Origin: Meghimatium bilineatum
Taxonomy: Eukaryota; Mollusca; Gastropoda; Stylommatophora; Philomycidae
Assembly: GCA_034231615.1 (NCBI GenBank)
Contig: CM067310.1
Location: forward strand, 2,001,501 to 2,065,500
DNA: 64,000 nucleotides
Direction: 5' to 3'
A model generated the notes under the pieces. The model was not told where the DNA came from, ran no database searches, and was given only the letters and a program-made list of their open reading frames with translations. Positions 1 to 12,566 of the stretch are shown in pieces. A program made the translations under genes and the position numbers. The stretch's first letter is position 1, and each line of letters starts with the position of its first letter.

Positions 1-215
1 CTCCTACCAATCTCACCTATGTACATCATGATGCAGTGCTTGCAGATGATGGCATAGATGATGTTCCGGGACACACAGGAAAAACTCTCCTTGATGGTGA
101 AGGTGGCCTTGGGGAATGTGACGGACCGGGTCTGGGTAACATACGAACAGGTGTAGCAACTAGGGCATTCGCAGCTGATAGTGTGAGAATGATGAAGTAC
201 GTCAGGCATAAGATA
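1..215 (-). mobile_element. Penelope-like element fragment (GIY-YIG region)
   Basis: About 200 bp matching 44490-44695 in the same orientation, including the reverse-complement MYIGE codons of a GIY-YIG endonuclease. It continues off the left edge and has several frame breaks. Confidence 0.6.
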
Positions 216-249
216 ACTCCGGACCAGTAGATCCCTGAGGTTATTGTCC

Positions 250-309
250 CGTAGATAGATATATAGATACATACATAGATAGATTGATGGATGGATAGAT
301 AGATAGATT
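250..309. repeat. GATA-rich microsatellite
   Basis: Imperfect (GATA)n/(TAGA)n run. Such runs form the 3' tails of one RTE-like LINE family here, so this may be a LINE tail. Confidence 0.7.
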
Positions 310-446
310 TTGGCCAAACCCCTGCTCCACCCCCTTGTTAACAACTGTCGAACTATTCCCCCCTCCATAATTGTTTAATTAATTTATGGATATCACCTTC
401 CCGTGAATGACATCGTTTTATTTTAATCCCTGATATTTTAATCCAT

Positions 447-1240
447 AACATTAGATATGCAGATGACACTGTTCTTTTAGCAGAAAGTGAACATGAACTA
501 CAAAGACTAATAGATCAAGTCAATAAATCAAGTAATGAATATGGACTGGATATAAACATTCAAAAAACAAAAACCATGATAATCAGCAAAAACACAGAAG
601 AACAGGAGGTAAACATAAACATACAGGGAGAGAAACTACAACAAGTAAAACAGTATCAATATCTTGGACACATAGTCACAAATGATGGCAGATGTGAAAC
701 AGAAGTTAAAAGGAGAATAGGAATGGCTAAAAGTACCTTCAATGACATGAGGAAATTATTAATATCTAAACAAATTACAAACAAGTTAAAAATGAGAATT
801 ATAAAATGCTACATCTATTCCATATTAATGTATGGCTCAGAAACATGGACAATAAATAAACAATTAGAAGACAAAATTGATGCCTTTGAGATGTGGGTAT
901 ATAGAAGAATAGGGAGAACATCATGGAAAGAGAAGAAAACAAATAAAGAGGTGCTAAAAACACTTAATATGAAGAAAGAACTACTAAGAGAAATAAAGAT
1001 CAGGCAAATAAAATACTTTGGACACATTAAAAGACATGACACCCTATTGAAGACCTTACTTGAGGGTAAAGTCAAAGGGAAGCGAGCAAGAGGTAGGCAG
1101 AGATACAAGTGGGAGAGTAACATTACACGATGGACAGGTTACAGTCTAGCAGAGTGCACCACCAAGACAAGAGACAGGAGATGTTGGAGATACGTTACAG
1201 CCAACCTTCGTTGCGGAGACGGCACTTGATGATGATGATA
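447..1240 (+). mobile_element. RTE-like LINE (family A), 3' part of reverse transcriptase
   Basis: One open frame from the RT palm motif RYADDTVLLAES (YADD at 456-467) through [27 protein letters not shown] and [15 protein letters not shown] to a stop at 1227-1229, then a (GAT)n tail. The 5' half (endonuclease and RT fingers) is missing, as usual for target-primed 5' truncation. It is a dead copy despite about 260 open codons. Relatives lie at 3370-3655, 3755-4765, 50030-50405 and 57845-58190. RTE-clade assignment rests on these C-terminal motifs. Confidence 0.85.
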
Positions 1241-1299
1241 TTTTAAATAATCCCTGATCTTATAGAAAACTTAAAGTTTTTGGATTTAAAAAAAAATCA

Positions 1300-1475
1300 A
1301 GTAATTGTAACGAATAGGGCGAAGAAGGCGCCCACGACGATGATGGTGCAATGATATATCAGATTGTTTAAACATACTTAGCCAAGTGTTAAGTCATGGT
1401 TGTTTAAACATGTTCTCTACAGGTCCTGAATCGTGGAGTGTTCAGAGAATCCATAAGAAAGACAACGTTCTGAAA
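1300..1475 (+). mobile_element. LINE 3' fragment (family C)
   Basis: Matches 15105-15240 (ATGATGGTGCAATGATATAT and GAGTGTTCAGAGAATCCATA). Degenerate remnant of an RT C-terminus. Confidence 0.5.
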
Positions 1476-1746
1476 ATAATATGTCGCATGACCTTTCATG
1501 AAGATGAGTGGTAACGATGTTTTCTGGATTTGCAAGATAATAAATAACAAATAGAGTGGAAAATTTTTTCATAAACAGGGGATACTACTCTCACTGGTTG
1601 TTTACTTGACAAAAGATGCAGACGTGATACAAGTCCGTGAGACGGGGCTGAAAGATTGTCACCAACTGAATAACAACCGGTTGAGGGTATCAGACCATAC
1701 TTCAGTATTACTCGACTGTTTGGATATTTTTCGCAGGTTATACAAA

Positions 1747-1812
1747 ATGTCGGAGGTGGATGTACAAGAAATATATAATACTGCACTAGAAGTGGCTAGT
1801 AAAGCCGGGCAG
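1747..1812 (+). CDS. IMPA1: IMPase exon 1 (residues 1-22)
   Basis: Encodes the N-terminal helix from [17 protein letters not shown] to AGQ. The donor CAG|GTTTG follows in phase 0. The AGQ resembles the conserved AGE/AGQ of the family. Confidence 0.9.
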
Positions 1813-4800
1813 GTTTGTTTAGTAACAAAACTTGAAATTGTTTTTGGTCAGTTAGTAATTTTATGTATAATTAAATTATAATAAATAATAAATGATTATA
1901 TATTATAAATACATTATGATGTATGTAGTGTAGTATTATAATTATACTTACTTATTCTTCTATTTCTATTGTTTTATGTAGGCCTATCTTAGTATCTATC
2001 TATAAAATAACTGCCCGTATCATCGACGTATGGCATGCAATGTGCCCTGGACTCCTAGTTCATGATGCAAAAAGAATCAAATCTATTGAATTGAATTCTT
2101 TTGTCATGCCGAATGGAATGGCGTTGGCGATCATGTTTCTCCACGACTTTGACTCTTGTGTTGTCAAAGCTCGGTTGTTGAATCTCTACAGTGTCACAAT
2201 ACTAGTTCATCTAGCATATTCTCTCGTTGTCGTCCCCTATCTCTTTTCCCCTCGATCTTTCCAGTTGTTATTAAGTGTTCAAGCTGTGTTCTTCTCTGCA
2301 CATGCCCTAGGAACCTTGACTGTCTACCCCTTATGTTTTATCTTTTTACACCAGCATCAATGAGAACATCTGCTTTAGTTTTCTTAGCTGTCCACTGTAT
2401 TTTCATCATTCCTTTCAGAAACCACATCTCTGTAGCCTCCAGTTCTTTTTGAATTTTTTTGTTTACAGTCCATGCTTCACGTCTATTAAAAAAAGAATAG
2501 GACAACTATATTCTTTTCAGGCATGTCATAACGGGCGATTAAGAAATGTTGGTGGGTAGGCCTACATGAATATTTATAGTGACATGTGGATAAATAAACA
2601 TCATCATCGTCACTAGATGTCTTGTTTCAATTTCTTAATACTTTTGGAAGCTGTCTTCTATCGAAGGATTCACATGAATGATGTAGAAAAGCAGACTAGT
2701 GAGTATTTCAAATTTGCCCTTTTGTGGCATATTTTAACTGATGGGGATATATATAGGCCTATCAGTACCTTCACTACGGATGGGTCAACACATGCCCCAC
2801 TGCATACAACTTGTGTTGGGGGGGGGGGAGGAAGAGGGGGTGAAAATATTTGGATATCATGGGAAATGAAAAAGAAGTCCAAAATTTACTTTTTACTTAT
2901 TTTGCAGCGTCCTTCAACAAAGATCATAGATCGAAATGTCAACTGCCCATGTGTTGCCAGGGCCTGAAAGGGGAACAAAGAATAGCAACACTGTTTACCT
3001 TCCACGCATGTCGTAAAAGGCGACTAAGGAGGTTATGGGATGGAGTTGGCTGTCCCATCCCATATAGGGTCAGTGACCCAAAGCCATGCTGAAGTCGGAT
3101 GTGTCAGGCAGAAAGGCGCAGATATCACAGCAATGCTGTAAACCATGGCACAACGCATTCCGTTGTCCGGATTACATCCTGCTAATCTGCAGGAGTTTGA
3201 GAACGAACGAAGAAGAAACGTCAACCATTTTCATCTTTACTCATTTTTATAATTGTTTTTATTGTCTCTATATTAATAGTAGTAGGTTATATATAATAGT
3301 TTATGAGTCACACATTATTATATTATAATTATGTAGCATTTTATAATTCTTATTTTTAGATTATTTGTAATTTGTTTCAATGTTATTATTTTCTTCATGT
3401 CATTAAAACTACTTTTAGCCATTCCTATTCTTTTGTTTCACATCTTCTATCCTTTGTGATTGTGTGACTAAGATATTGATAATGCTCTACTTGTTATTCA
3501 GTAGTTTCCATGTATTTTTATGTCTAGCACCTGTTCTTCTTTGACGTTGCTCATTATCATGGTTTTTATTTTTTTTTAATTTTTATATTAGTCCATATTC
3601 TATACTTGATTTATCGACTTGATCTATTAGTCTTTTAGTCTATTAATAGTCCATATTTCAGTTGGACACGCTTGTGTGTTCATTTCCATTCGTTCTCTTT
3701 TTATGTTTTGTGCATATCTTGATAGAGACCTTCTGGTTGAGACGTTTCAGATTTTTTTTAATATAGAAGAAATGCCAGGACTCAAGATCAATGGGAAAAT
3801 AATAAACAACTTGAGATATGCAAATGACACTTTTCTTTTAGCAGAAAGTGAACATGAACTACAAAGAATAATAGATCAAATCAATAAATCAAGTAATGAA
3901 TATGGACTGGATATAAATAACCACACAAAAAAACCCATAATAATCAGCAAAGACACAGAAGAACAAGAGCTAAACATAAACATACATGGAGAGAAACTCC
4001 AACAGGTAAAACATTATCAATATCTTGGACACATAGACACAAATGATGGCAGATGTGAAACCGAAGTTAAAAGGAGAATAGGAATGGCTAAAAGTACCTT
4101 CAATGACATGAGGAAAATAGCAGAATCTAAACAAATTACAAACAAGTTGAAAAAGAGACTTATAAAATGCTACATCTATTCTATATTAATGTATGGCTCA
4201 GAAACATGGACAATAAATAAACTATTAGAAGACAGAATTGATGCCTTTGAGAAGTGGGTATATAGGAGAATAGGGAGAACACCGTGGAAATAGAAGAAAA
4301 CAAATAAAGAGGTGCTAAAACACTTAATATGAAGAAAGAACTACTAAGAGAAACAAAGATCAGGCAAATAAAATATTTTGGACACATTAAAAGACATGAC
4401 ACCTTATTGAAGACCTTACTTGAGAGTAAAGTCAAAGGGAAGCGAGCAAGAGGTAGGCAGAGATACAAGTGGGAGAGTAACATTACACGATGGACAGGTT
4501 ACAGTCTAGCAAAGTGCACCAGCAAAATAAGAGACAGGGGATGTTGAAGAGATAAATCAACCAGTGTAGGGTAACAACCCTAAACAGGAAGTAGGTGGCT
4601 GGGGTAACACAGGGCAAAATGTCAAGAAATACAAAAATAGGTAGGTGTGTTACCAAAATGAAACAAAACAACTTAACAACGAGATACAGAGACAGACTGT
4701 ATCTTCAACAGATGTTGAAGATCTGTTGCAGCCAATCTTCGTTGCGAAGATGGCACTTGATGATGGTGATTCACAAGACAACAAAATTATGTTTTCGCAA

Positions 4801-7800
4801 TAATATTGAAACTTCACAAGACTACAGAACTATACAACAATAATATTGAAACTTCACAAGACTACAGAACTATTACAGCAATAATATTGAAACTTCACAA
4901 GACTACAATCATGGTTATTATAATTTAAATTACACTTTTAATTATCTTTATTGCCACATTGGAGATAATGATTCATGTAATCCTGTAACAGTAGGTAGTA
5001 TTTTTGAATGATTGTTGCAGGAAATTGGGGACAAGAACGGATGTTAGAAAAGTAAGGAAACTTGTATAACCAAAAGTAGCGCACCAATTGTCCATTAGTT
5101 GAACGCAATGGAATCGTAGTTAGGACGCACCAAGAAAAGGCAGTTTAGACAAAATGGCGGGAGATAAATAACCTTTACATGAGAGAGACGCCATATTCTG
5201 ATTACCACAATTACAAAAAATGTGTTGGGCAGACGTTCCCCGTCGCTGGTCTAGATATTGTTTTTCTAAAAATAAAATTTGTGCTCACTCTTCAACAACG
5301 TTGAAGATAGAAATTGCTGGAAGACTGTGCTGATGTATCTAGTATCTATGGTAGTACCTCTAGGACATCGATGGGTTACGAGTTTTAGAATATACTAAAT
5401 ATTTGTGTATTTATTCGCAGTTTAATTCTGCTGTATTTGAAAGTGCTCCCATTAATCTATCTGTGGATAGACATCTTTGTGGGCCAGTTTTCTTCCGTTA
5501 ACTGGTTTAGTGTAGTGCAGTCCTGCCTATGTGCATGTTTTGATTTGCTAATAAAACCAGCAAGCCCCTATGTGGAAACCTGAGGGTAAAAAGAAGACGA
5601 GGAAGGATTAAAGCAACCATAAAAAAACAACACTATACTTAAAGAAGGGGAAATAATAGGCTGCAAGACCATACAAGAGCTAAAACTGCAGGCCGCAACA
5701 CACGGAGAACCGAAACCTGTACCATCTTCGGCACGAAAAGAACACAGTCCCGCAAGATATGTTTCGTTGTCTGCCCACATGGACACAGAGTTGATGGAAT
5801 CAGTCGTCTATTTAAGTGGCTGTTTAGTCTGTTGTGTCCTGTCCTCATACGGAAAATGATAACTTTCTCAGCCAGTCCTGTCATGATAGAAACCAACAGT
5901 TAGAAAAGTGGATATTGTGGTGGCCCTAAATAAACAGAAAATATTTTTGTTTTTTATTTGTATTTTTTTTTTGGTTTAAATATTTGTTCGAGCCCTGAAA
6001 AGGACTTTAAATAAGCATAGGAAAACATGATTGGTTTTCCTCTTCGCCGTGTTCTTTTATCATCAGTACAACGACTGGTATGTTGCTATCATTTTCTTCC
6101 ATGGCCTGTGAAGATGCAGCTATTTTGATGACTTGGACAGAGTCTTCGTCCTCTGTTGTCACTTTGAGCATTCGTCCGTCTAATGGCAGAGGCGTCACTG
6201 GAAGAATATCATCATCTTCAGCTGTGACTTGCTTCTTGTCCGTCAAATGGATGGCGTCGGAGTGACGGGTAGGCCTATGTCGTCGTCTTCTTCCGTTGTG
6301 ATACGATCTTCTACAACAGGAAGAGAATTGGCCACGGGGAGAAAATGACTCGTCGCCAACTTTGTATAAATAACCAAATGGTCAGAGGGTGTCCGACAAC
6401 TTTGTATTTGCGCTGAGATTTTACTACAGCCACATACGTTTCTTTGGTGTTTGGATTCGGCTCCCGGAGCTCGACGCAGCCATCCATCCATAACGTCTGC
6501 AAACGTTTGCAGTCCTGAGACTATAATAAAAACTCCACGGTGCGACGCTGTGATCACTAAATCTTTCGTACATTTGGCTACTGCCACTCCATGCTCGCAT
6601 ATGAATCGAAAAGACTTTGCAGATTTTGCTTTGAAAATAAGTCCCCCTTCGAACTCGTCTGTGTGTGGTTGTTTGAAAATGCCAGATATAACCATCTGGC
6701 GTAACCGTCACACATTCAGCAGAACTATCTTTCATATTCTCTTTAGTTCTTAATCTCTTCTTGAGAGAATTCTCCTTTCTTGTTTGATTATCTGAATTAG
6801 GCTTCGTGCAGCATGCGTTAAAATTGCCCATCGTGAGAACTTTAGCATTACTTAGAAAATAATTACAAATGAAATGTATTAATCACAGGCTAAGCTTGAA
6901 AAACGTTGGCTTCTCAAATCATCGGACTTTTATTGTGTCTCGAAGGTCAAGGAGAGCGTTACGTAGTGACAACCGTTATGACGTCATTCTTACAATTCTA
7001 AAATGTCTGCCTTGTTCATTGAGCGCAAGTTGCTGGAAATACATATTGGTTTTTCTCAATTCACATTTCATATAAATCCTTCGCATATTCTTCTATTTCA
7101 TGAATTCAACGCACAGGATTTCAAGTTTGGTTCTTAATTATAAACATTTGTTTGGACTTTTTAATGGATAAGTTGTCCTTCTTATGATCTTAAGTTTGTA
7201 AGTGTTCTGACTGTTCAGTTCAGTTCTTTTTCTAGACCCTAAACTAAACATAATATAGATGGTTGTGATAATTAACTTAAGTTGATTTCATATGATATTC
7301 CAACACTTATGGAAAAGTGAAACTGTCCCACGAACTTTCATTAATTTTAGCACAATCTCGTAGATAAGGAGAGAGTTTGGGGTGCTCAACACCCCTTCCT
7401 CCTCCTTTTAGTTGCAGAAACCTAACCAACGAAATGTAGGTCAACACCCCTCCCGTAACGATCTTTCACAAACATTTCTTCACATTTCTCTTCAAATAGG
7501 GAAATTTACACACCAGCTCCACTCAGATATAAGGTTATAGCTTCAGTCAGATATAAGGTTACAGCTCCACTCAGATATAAGGTTACAGCGCCAATAGCTC
7601 CAGTCAGATATAAGGTTACAGCTCCAGTCAGCTATAAGGTTACAGCTTCAATAGCTCGAGTCAGATATACGGTTATAGCTTCAGTCAGATATAAGGTTAT
7701 AGCTTCAGTCAGATATAAGGTTATAGCTTCAATAGCTTCAGTCAGGTATAAGGTTACAGCTTCAATAGCTTCAGTCAGATATAAGGTTATAGCTTCAGTC

Positions 7801-10800
7801 AGATATAAGGTTACAGCTTCAGTCAGATATAAGGTCACAGCTTCAATAGCTCCAGTCAGATATAAGGTTATAGCTTCAGTTAGATATAAGGTTATAGCTT
7901 CAGTCAGATATAAGGTTATAGCTTCAGTCAGATATAAGGTTACAGCTTCAATAGCTCCAGTCAGATATAAGGTTATAGCTTCAGTCAGATATAAGGTTAC
8001 AGCTTCAATAGCTTCAGTCAGATATAAGGTTATAGCTTCAGTCAGATATAAGGTTATAGCTCCAGTCAGATATAAGGTTATAGCTTCAGTCAGATATCAG
8101 GTTACAGCTTCAATAGCTCCAGTCAGATATAAGGTTACAACTTCAATAGCTCCAGTCAGATATAAAGTTACAGCTTCAATAGCTTCAGTCAGATATAAGG
8201 TTACTGCTTCAATATCTTCAGTAAGATATAAGGTTATAGCTTCAATAGCTTCAGTCAGGTTTAAGGTTACAGCTTCAATAGCTCCAGTCAGATATAAGGT
8301 TACAGCGCCAATAGCTTCAATGATTTGTGTTATTCGCTTCAGGTCATCCATGGAATCCCTCAGGTCTGGAAGTAGTGCTGTCTCAGTAGGCCATATTTTC
8401 TCCCTCTCTACTTGGTAGAGTTGACAGGCATAAAGAATGTGTTCTGCAGTCTCTGGACTTAGTCCACAGTTGCACAGGTCTGTCTCACCAATTTTCAGCT
8501 TTCTTAACATATGACTTCTCGTCTGTTGTTGCTAGTTCGTAGTCTGAAATAATGGTTTTTTCCGTGCGTGACATTTGGTGGTAGGGGTCATTTGCTTCTG
8601 TATTTGGGTGCATCAGCTTCCACTTTTCTTGTATTATACTTTTATCATAATCTTACATTCATAGTATGTAATATTATTTTCTATTTGTTCTAGTTAGTTA
8701 TTCCTCAAGGGCCAAGACAGCACATAGGGCGGATGTCATAGATTTCCATGTCTCGCGTTTCATTGCAATTTGTTTTAGATCTTCATTGTTTCTGATACCG
8801 ATGGTGGAATGCTCTATTGTAATAGTTCTAATTTGTTATAGTGATTCCCCCTTTCCTTGCCAGGAGATCAGCTTTTTAATTTCCAGGTGTGCCACAGTGA
8901 CCAAAGATTCACTGCAGTACTGTTTCTTTGGTAGTACTGCTGAGGTGTAGTAAGCAGGCTATAAGTTCACTCATGCTCATGTTCTTTGGATCATTCACTG
9001 TCTGCAGTACTGACTTTGCATCAGTTAGAAAGACTGATTCCTGATGTGTTGTGACTAGACAAGCAGTTCATGAGCACTTAGGCTACTATTTTATGCATTG
9101 AACAATTTTGGAATGTTTTCCAGTGGGTATGGATTTTTCTATTTGTTTTCCATCTGGTGTTACTATATATATTCCCGCTCTTCCAATACAGCTTCTTTTA
9201 CTGATCCATCTGTATATACATGTGTCTATAAATCCTTTGGCTATGCTTTCTGTATATGATTCTTAGTTGTCTCTTTTAGTACTTGTATTGGAGTTTCTGT
9301 TTTCGAAATAATGCTTGGTATATTGTCCATAATTCTTAGGAAGTTTTTCCTGTCCAAGGTTAGATTTGTGTTAAAGGTGTTTAGTGGTTTTAGGTTGTAG
9401 ATCTGTAAGATTTTCAGAAGACGTCTGTAAATACCAATGGACAACGGCATCAAGACAAACGTACACTTGTGACAGCTGAAATAGCTTGCTTACGCAGAAT
9501 CCTAGGAATATCGCTAAGAGACGGAGTGAGAAATGAGGACATTAGACAAAGAACAGGCACTGCCCCAATCTTGGTATTAAGAGCCAACAGATCAAATGGT
9601 TTGCACACATCAGCAGACTACCACTAGACAGCATACCACAGCAAGCTATGCTACATAGATACAGTGAAGGCAAACCTAGAGGTGAAGGCAAACCATGAAA
9701 GTGATGGACCACCGAAATAAAAGAGGTGACAAATTCCACAATATACTCAGCACAAGCAAGGGCCATCTCCAGAGAACTCTTCTAACCCTGACACTGCAAG
9801 GCAATAGAGGGTTTAGTGAATAGATAGATGGATAGATCTGTAAGGGATTTCTGAAGCTGTTTAGTGGCGTGTTTATACTTCTTTTGAGTCGCTCTTATGT
9901 AGGACTACTCATTCTTTGGTTCATTTGATGACTCTCCAAACATTTAGACTTTGCATACTGTGTGAGAATTTTTTCATTTCTTCTTACTTCCACTGATGGC
10001 AAACCTGCGCATAGTAGAGTTAATTCTGCTGTAAGCAGAATTAATTATGTTATAAGTATAGTTAATTCTTCATAGGTACTTTAATATGCACATTGGCATC
10101 CCAAGCTAGTTCCAATTTGAAAATTATAACAATAAGGGAAAATAACTGTGTCCTGAAAAATTGTTACCCAGTTATTTAATACTGGATATTTGGCATATTG
10201 CTCCCTCCTACCACCAGCCATAGCCAAAGTGAAGTTTTGTATACCGTAGTTTTGTAAATGTGCCAATTAAGTCAACTTACATCAAGTGACTGCAGTTCTG
10301 GAGAGGCTAGCATCCACAGAGGAAATCTGTATATTGTCTTATTCACTATTATCACTATGGTATTTGTGTTACTATGGCCCATTCCTGATTGTCTGGCTTT
10401 TTGCTAATTGCCGGTATATAATATCCTTGCCAACAGTGTGTTTTAAACACTACTATCCTGTGTTCATTAACATATTCTGTTTTCCATAATTAATGCATAG
10501 GCCTTTATATTGTCACCAGATGATCAAGGATGCTTTCAGAGTTGACAAACTGGTGGACACAAAACTGAGTCCTGCAGATTTGGTTACTGAGACAGACAAA
10601 GCAGTTGAAGTACTAGTGCAGTCTCTTATTAAAGCCAAGTTTCCCAATCACAAGTATGATTTAAGACTTGATAGATTTCATATTTTGTTAATTGAGCAAA
10701 TATGATAGCAATATTTCAGTTGATGGAAGTTTATTAGGTGTCGTCCATCTCCTCTCCAGTTAGACAATATCAAGGCTTAGACACTCATCTGCATCGCTGA

Positions 10801-12520
10801 AGATAGAAATGATGGAGAATTGTGTGTGTTGATGGTTGGTTGGTTGCTGATCCAGCAGTCTATGGGCTCATGCCCTTTGACCCAATGATATTGCTGGGGA
10901 GTCTGTGGATTTTCGTCCTACCCCGGGCTAGAGCCAGAGAACAACTATCACACTACTAGGAAGGTAGGTTTCAACCTATGAACTGCTCCGAGCCACTGCA
11001 GCCAAGATAGGGTTTACTGTGCTCATTCCCCGCCACCAAGTCTGTGTTGATGCATCCAATGTGGTACTTCTGATGGGTTGCAGCCTTATGGATGTTGGCG
11101 AAAGTGAAAAACAATTGACTTATTAAATCGGTGTTGTAAAAAAAAAAATGAACAAAACAAAGAAATGATTAGAAAACAACAGACATACATAAATGACACC
11201 TGCATATATCATATTTATAGTTTCATAAGACCACAAGATATTTAGAAAAGTGTTCTATTTTCTTTTCCCATGTCAGTACTGGTTCTATTGATCCACACTT
11301 GCCATTAATCATAGTATGGGGTTTTTACTGTCGCTCCCAGACCAAATGTGTCATAGTGTTTGTACTGAATTAATGTTTGTTCAGGTTTATCTTGATGTTG
11401 TCTATCCATTCTTTTTGTGTGTGTTTCTTTGTTCCTGTATTCAAATTTTCCTTTGTTATATGTTCTTATCTTTAGTTGGTTATGATTCAATCTCATAAGG
11501 TGTCCAAACCATTTTGTTTTCTACCTTTCAATGTGCCAAGTATTCATTGTAGGGTGTTATATCTATTTCATTTGTTGCTTCTCAATGTATTCATTGTAGG
11601 GTGTTTTACTATTTCATTTGGTGCCCTCTCAAATGTATTCAGTGAAATGTGTTTTACTATTTCATTTGTTGCCTCTCAATGTATTCAGTGAAGGGTGTTT
11701 TACTATTTGTTACTATTTTCCTACTGTTTTACTGCCTTTCAATGCAGAATGTTGCACATATTCTCTTCCCAATTTTGTAATTTCTTATTCTATTTAATTT
11801 GGTAACTCTTGCAGATTTTCTGAAACATTTCATTGCAAGTTACAGTTTCTCCTCTGTTGTGAAACTGTTAGTGCCCATGTTTGGCATGGGTAACAAAGTG
11901 TTGGCATAAAGATACTTTTGGTCATCTATCTTGTAGCTTCCATTGTGTTCTTGGAGTGGAGAAGTAGAATTACTGACACAATTAGAGTGGGAAGGTAATA
12001 AAACTGGTGGTTTTCTTTTATGGAGGCTATGATTTTCTATCAAAGGTTTATGGTTGTCAGGAGCACAAGGCAAATACCCATACTTATGGTACAAAATGTA
12101 TGTTCTTCTTCTGTGTTCTCAAATTCCTGCAGATTAGTAGGATGCAGTCTGGAAAGCAGAATGTATTGTGATATGGTTTACAACTTTCCTGTAATATATG
12201 GGCCTTTCTGCCTGATAAATCCGACTTCAGCATGGCTTCTGGGTAAGATTGACACTATATAGGATGGGACAGCCAACACCAACCCATAGCCTTCTTATTC
12301 CTCCCTTGCGACATGCATGCCAGTTACACTGTGTTGCCATTCTTTGTTCCCCTTTCAGACTCTAGCAAAATATCAGCATGAATATATATTAGTATACATA
12401 TACAAAATATCAGCATGAATATATATTAGTATACATATACAAAATAGTGGTATATCTTATTTAAGACGTAGGAACCAGTCATCATTAAACTTTACCCAAT
12501 TTCACATCTCTCTCATTCCC

Positions 12521-12566
<46 letters not shown>

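Noticed and set aside
5150-5165. YY1-like AAAATGGCGGGA as a promoter
   Set aside because: Inside IMPase intron 1 with no exon nearby; short matches to such a motif are expected by chance. The same holds for the ATGGCGGC at about 21310.
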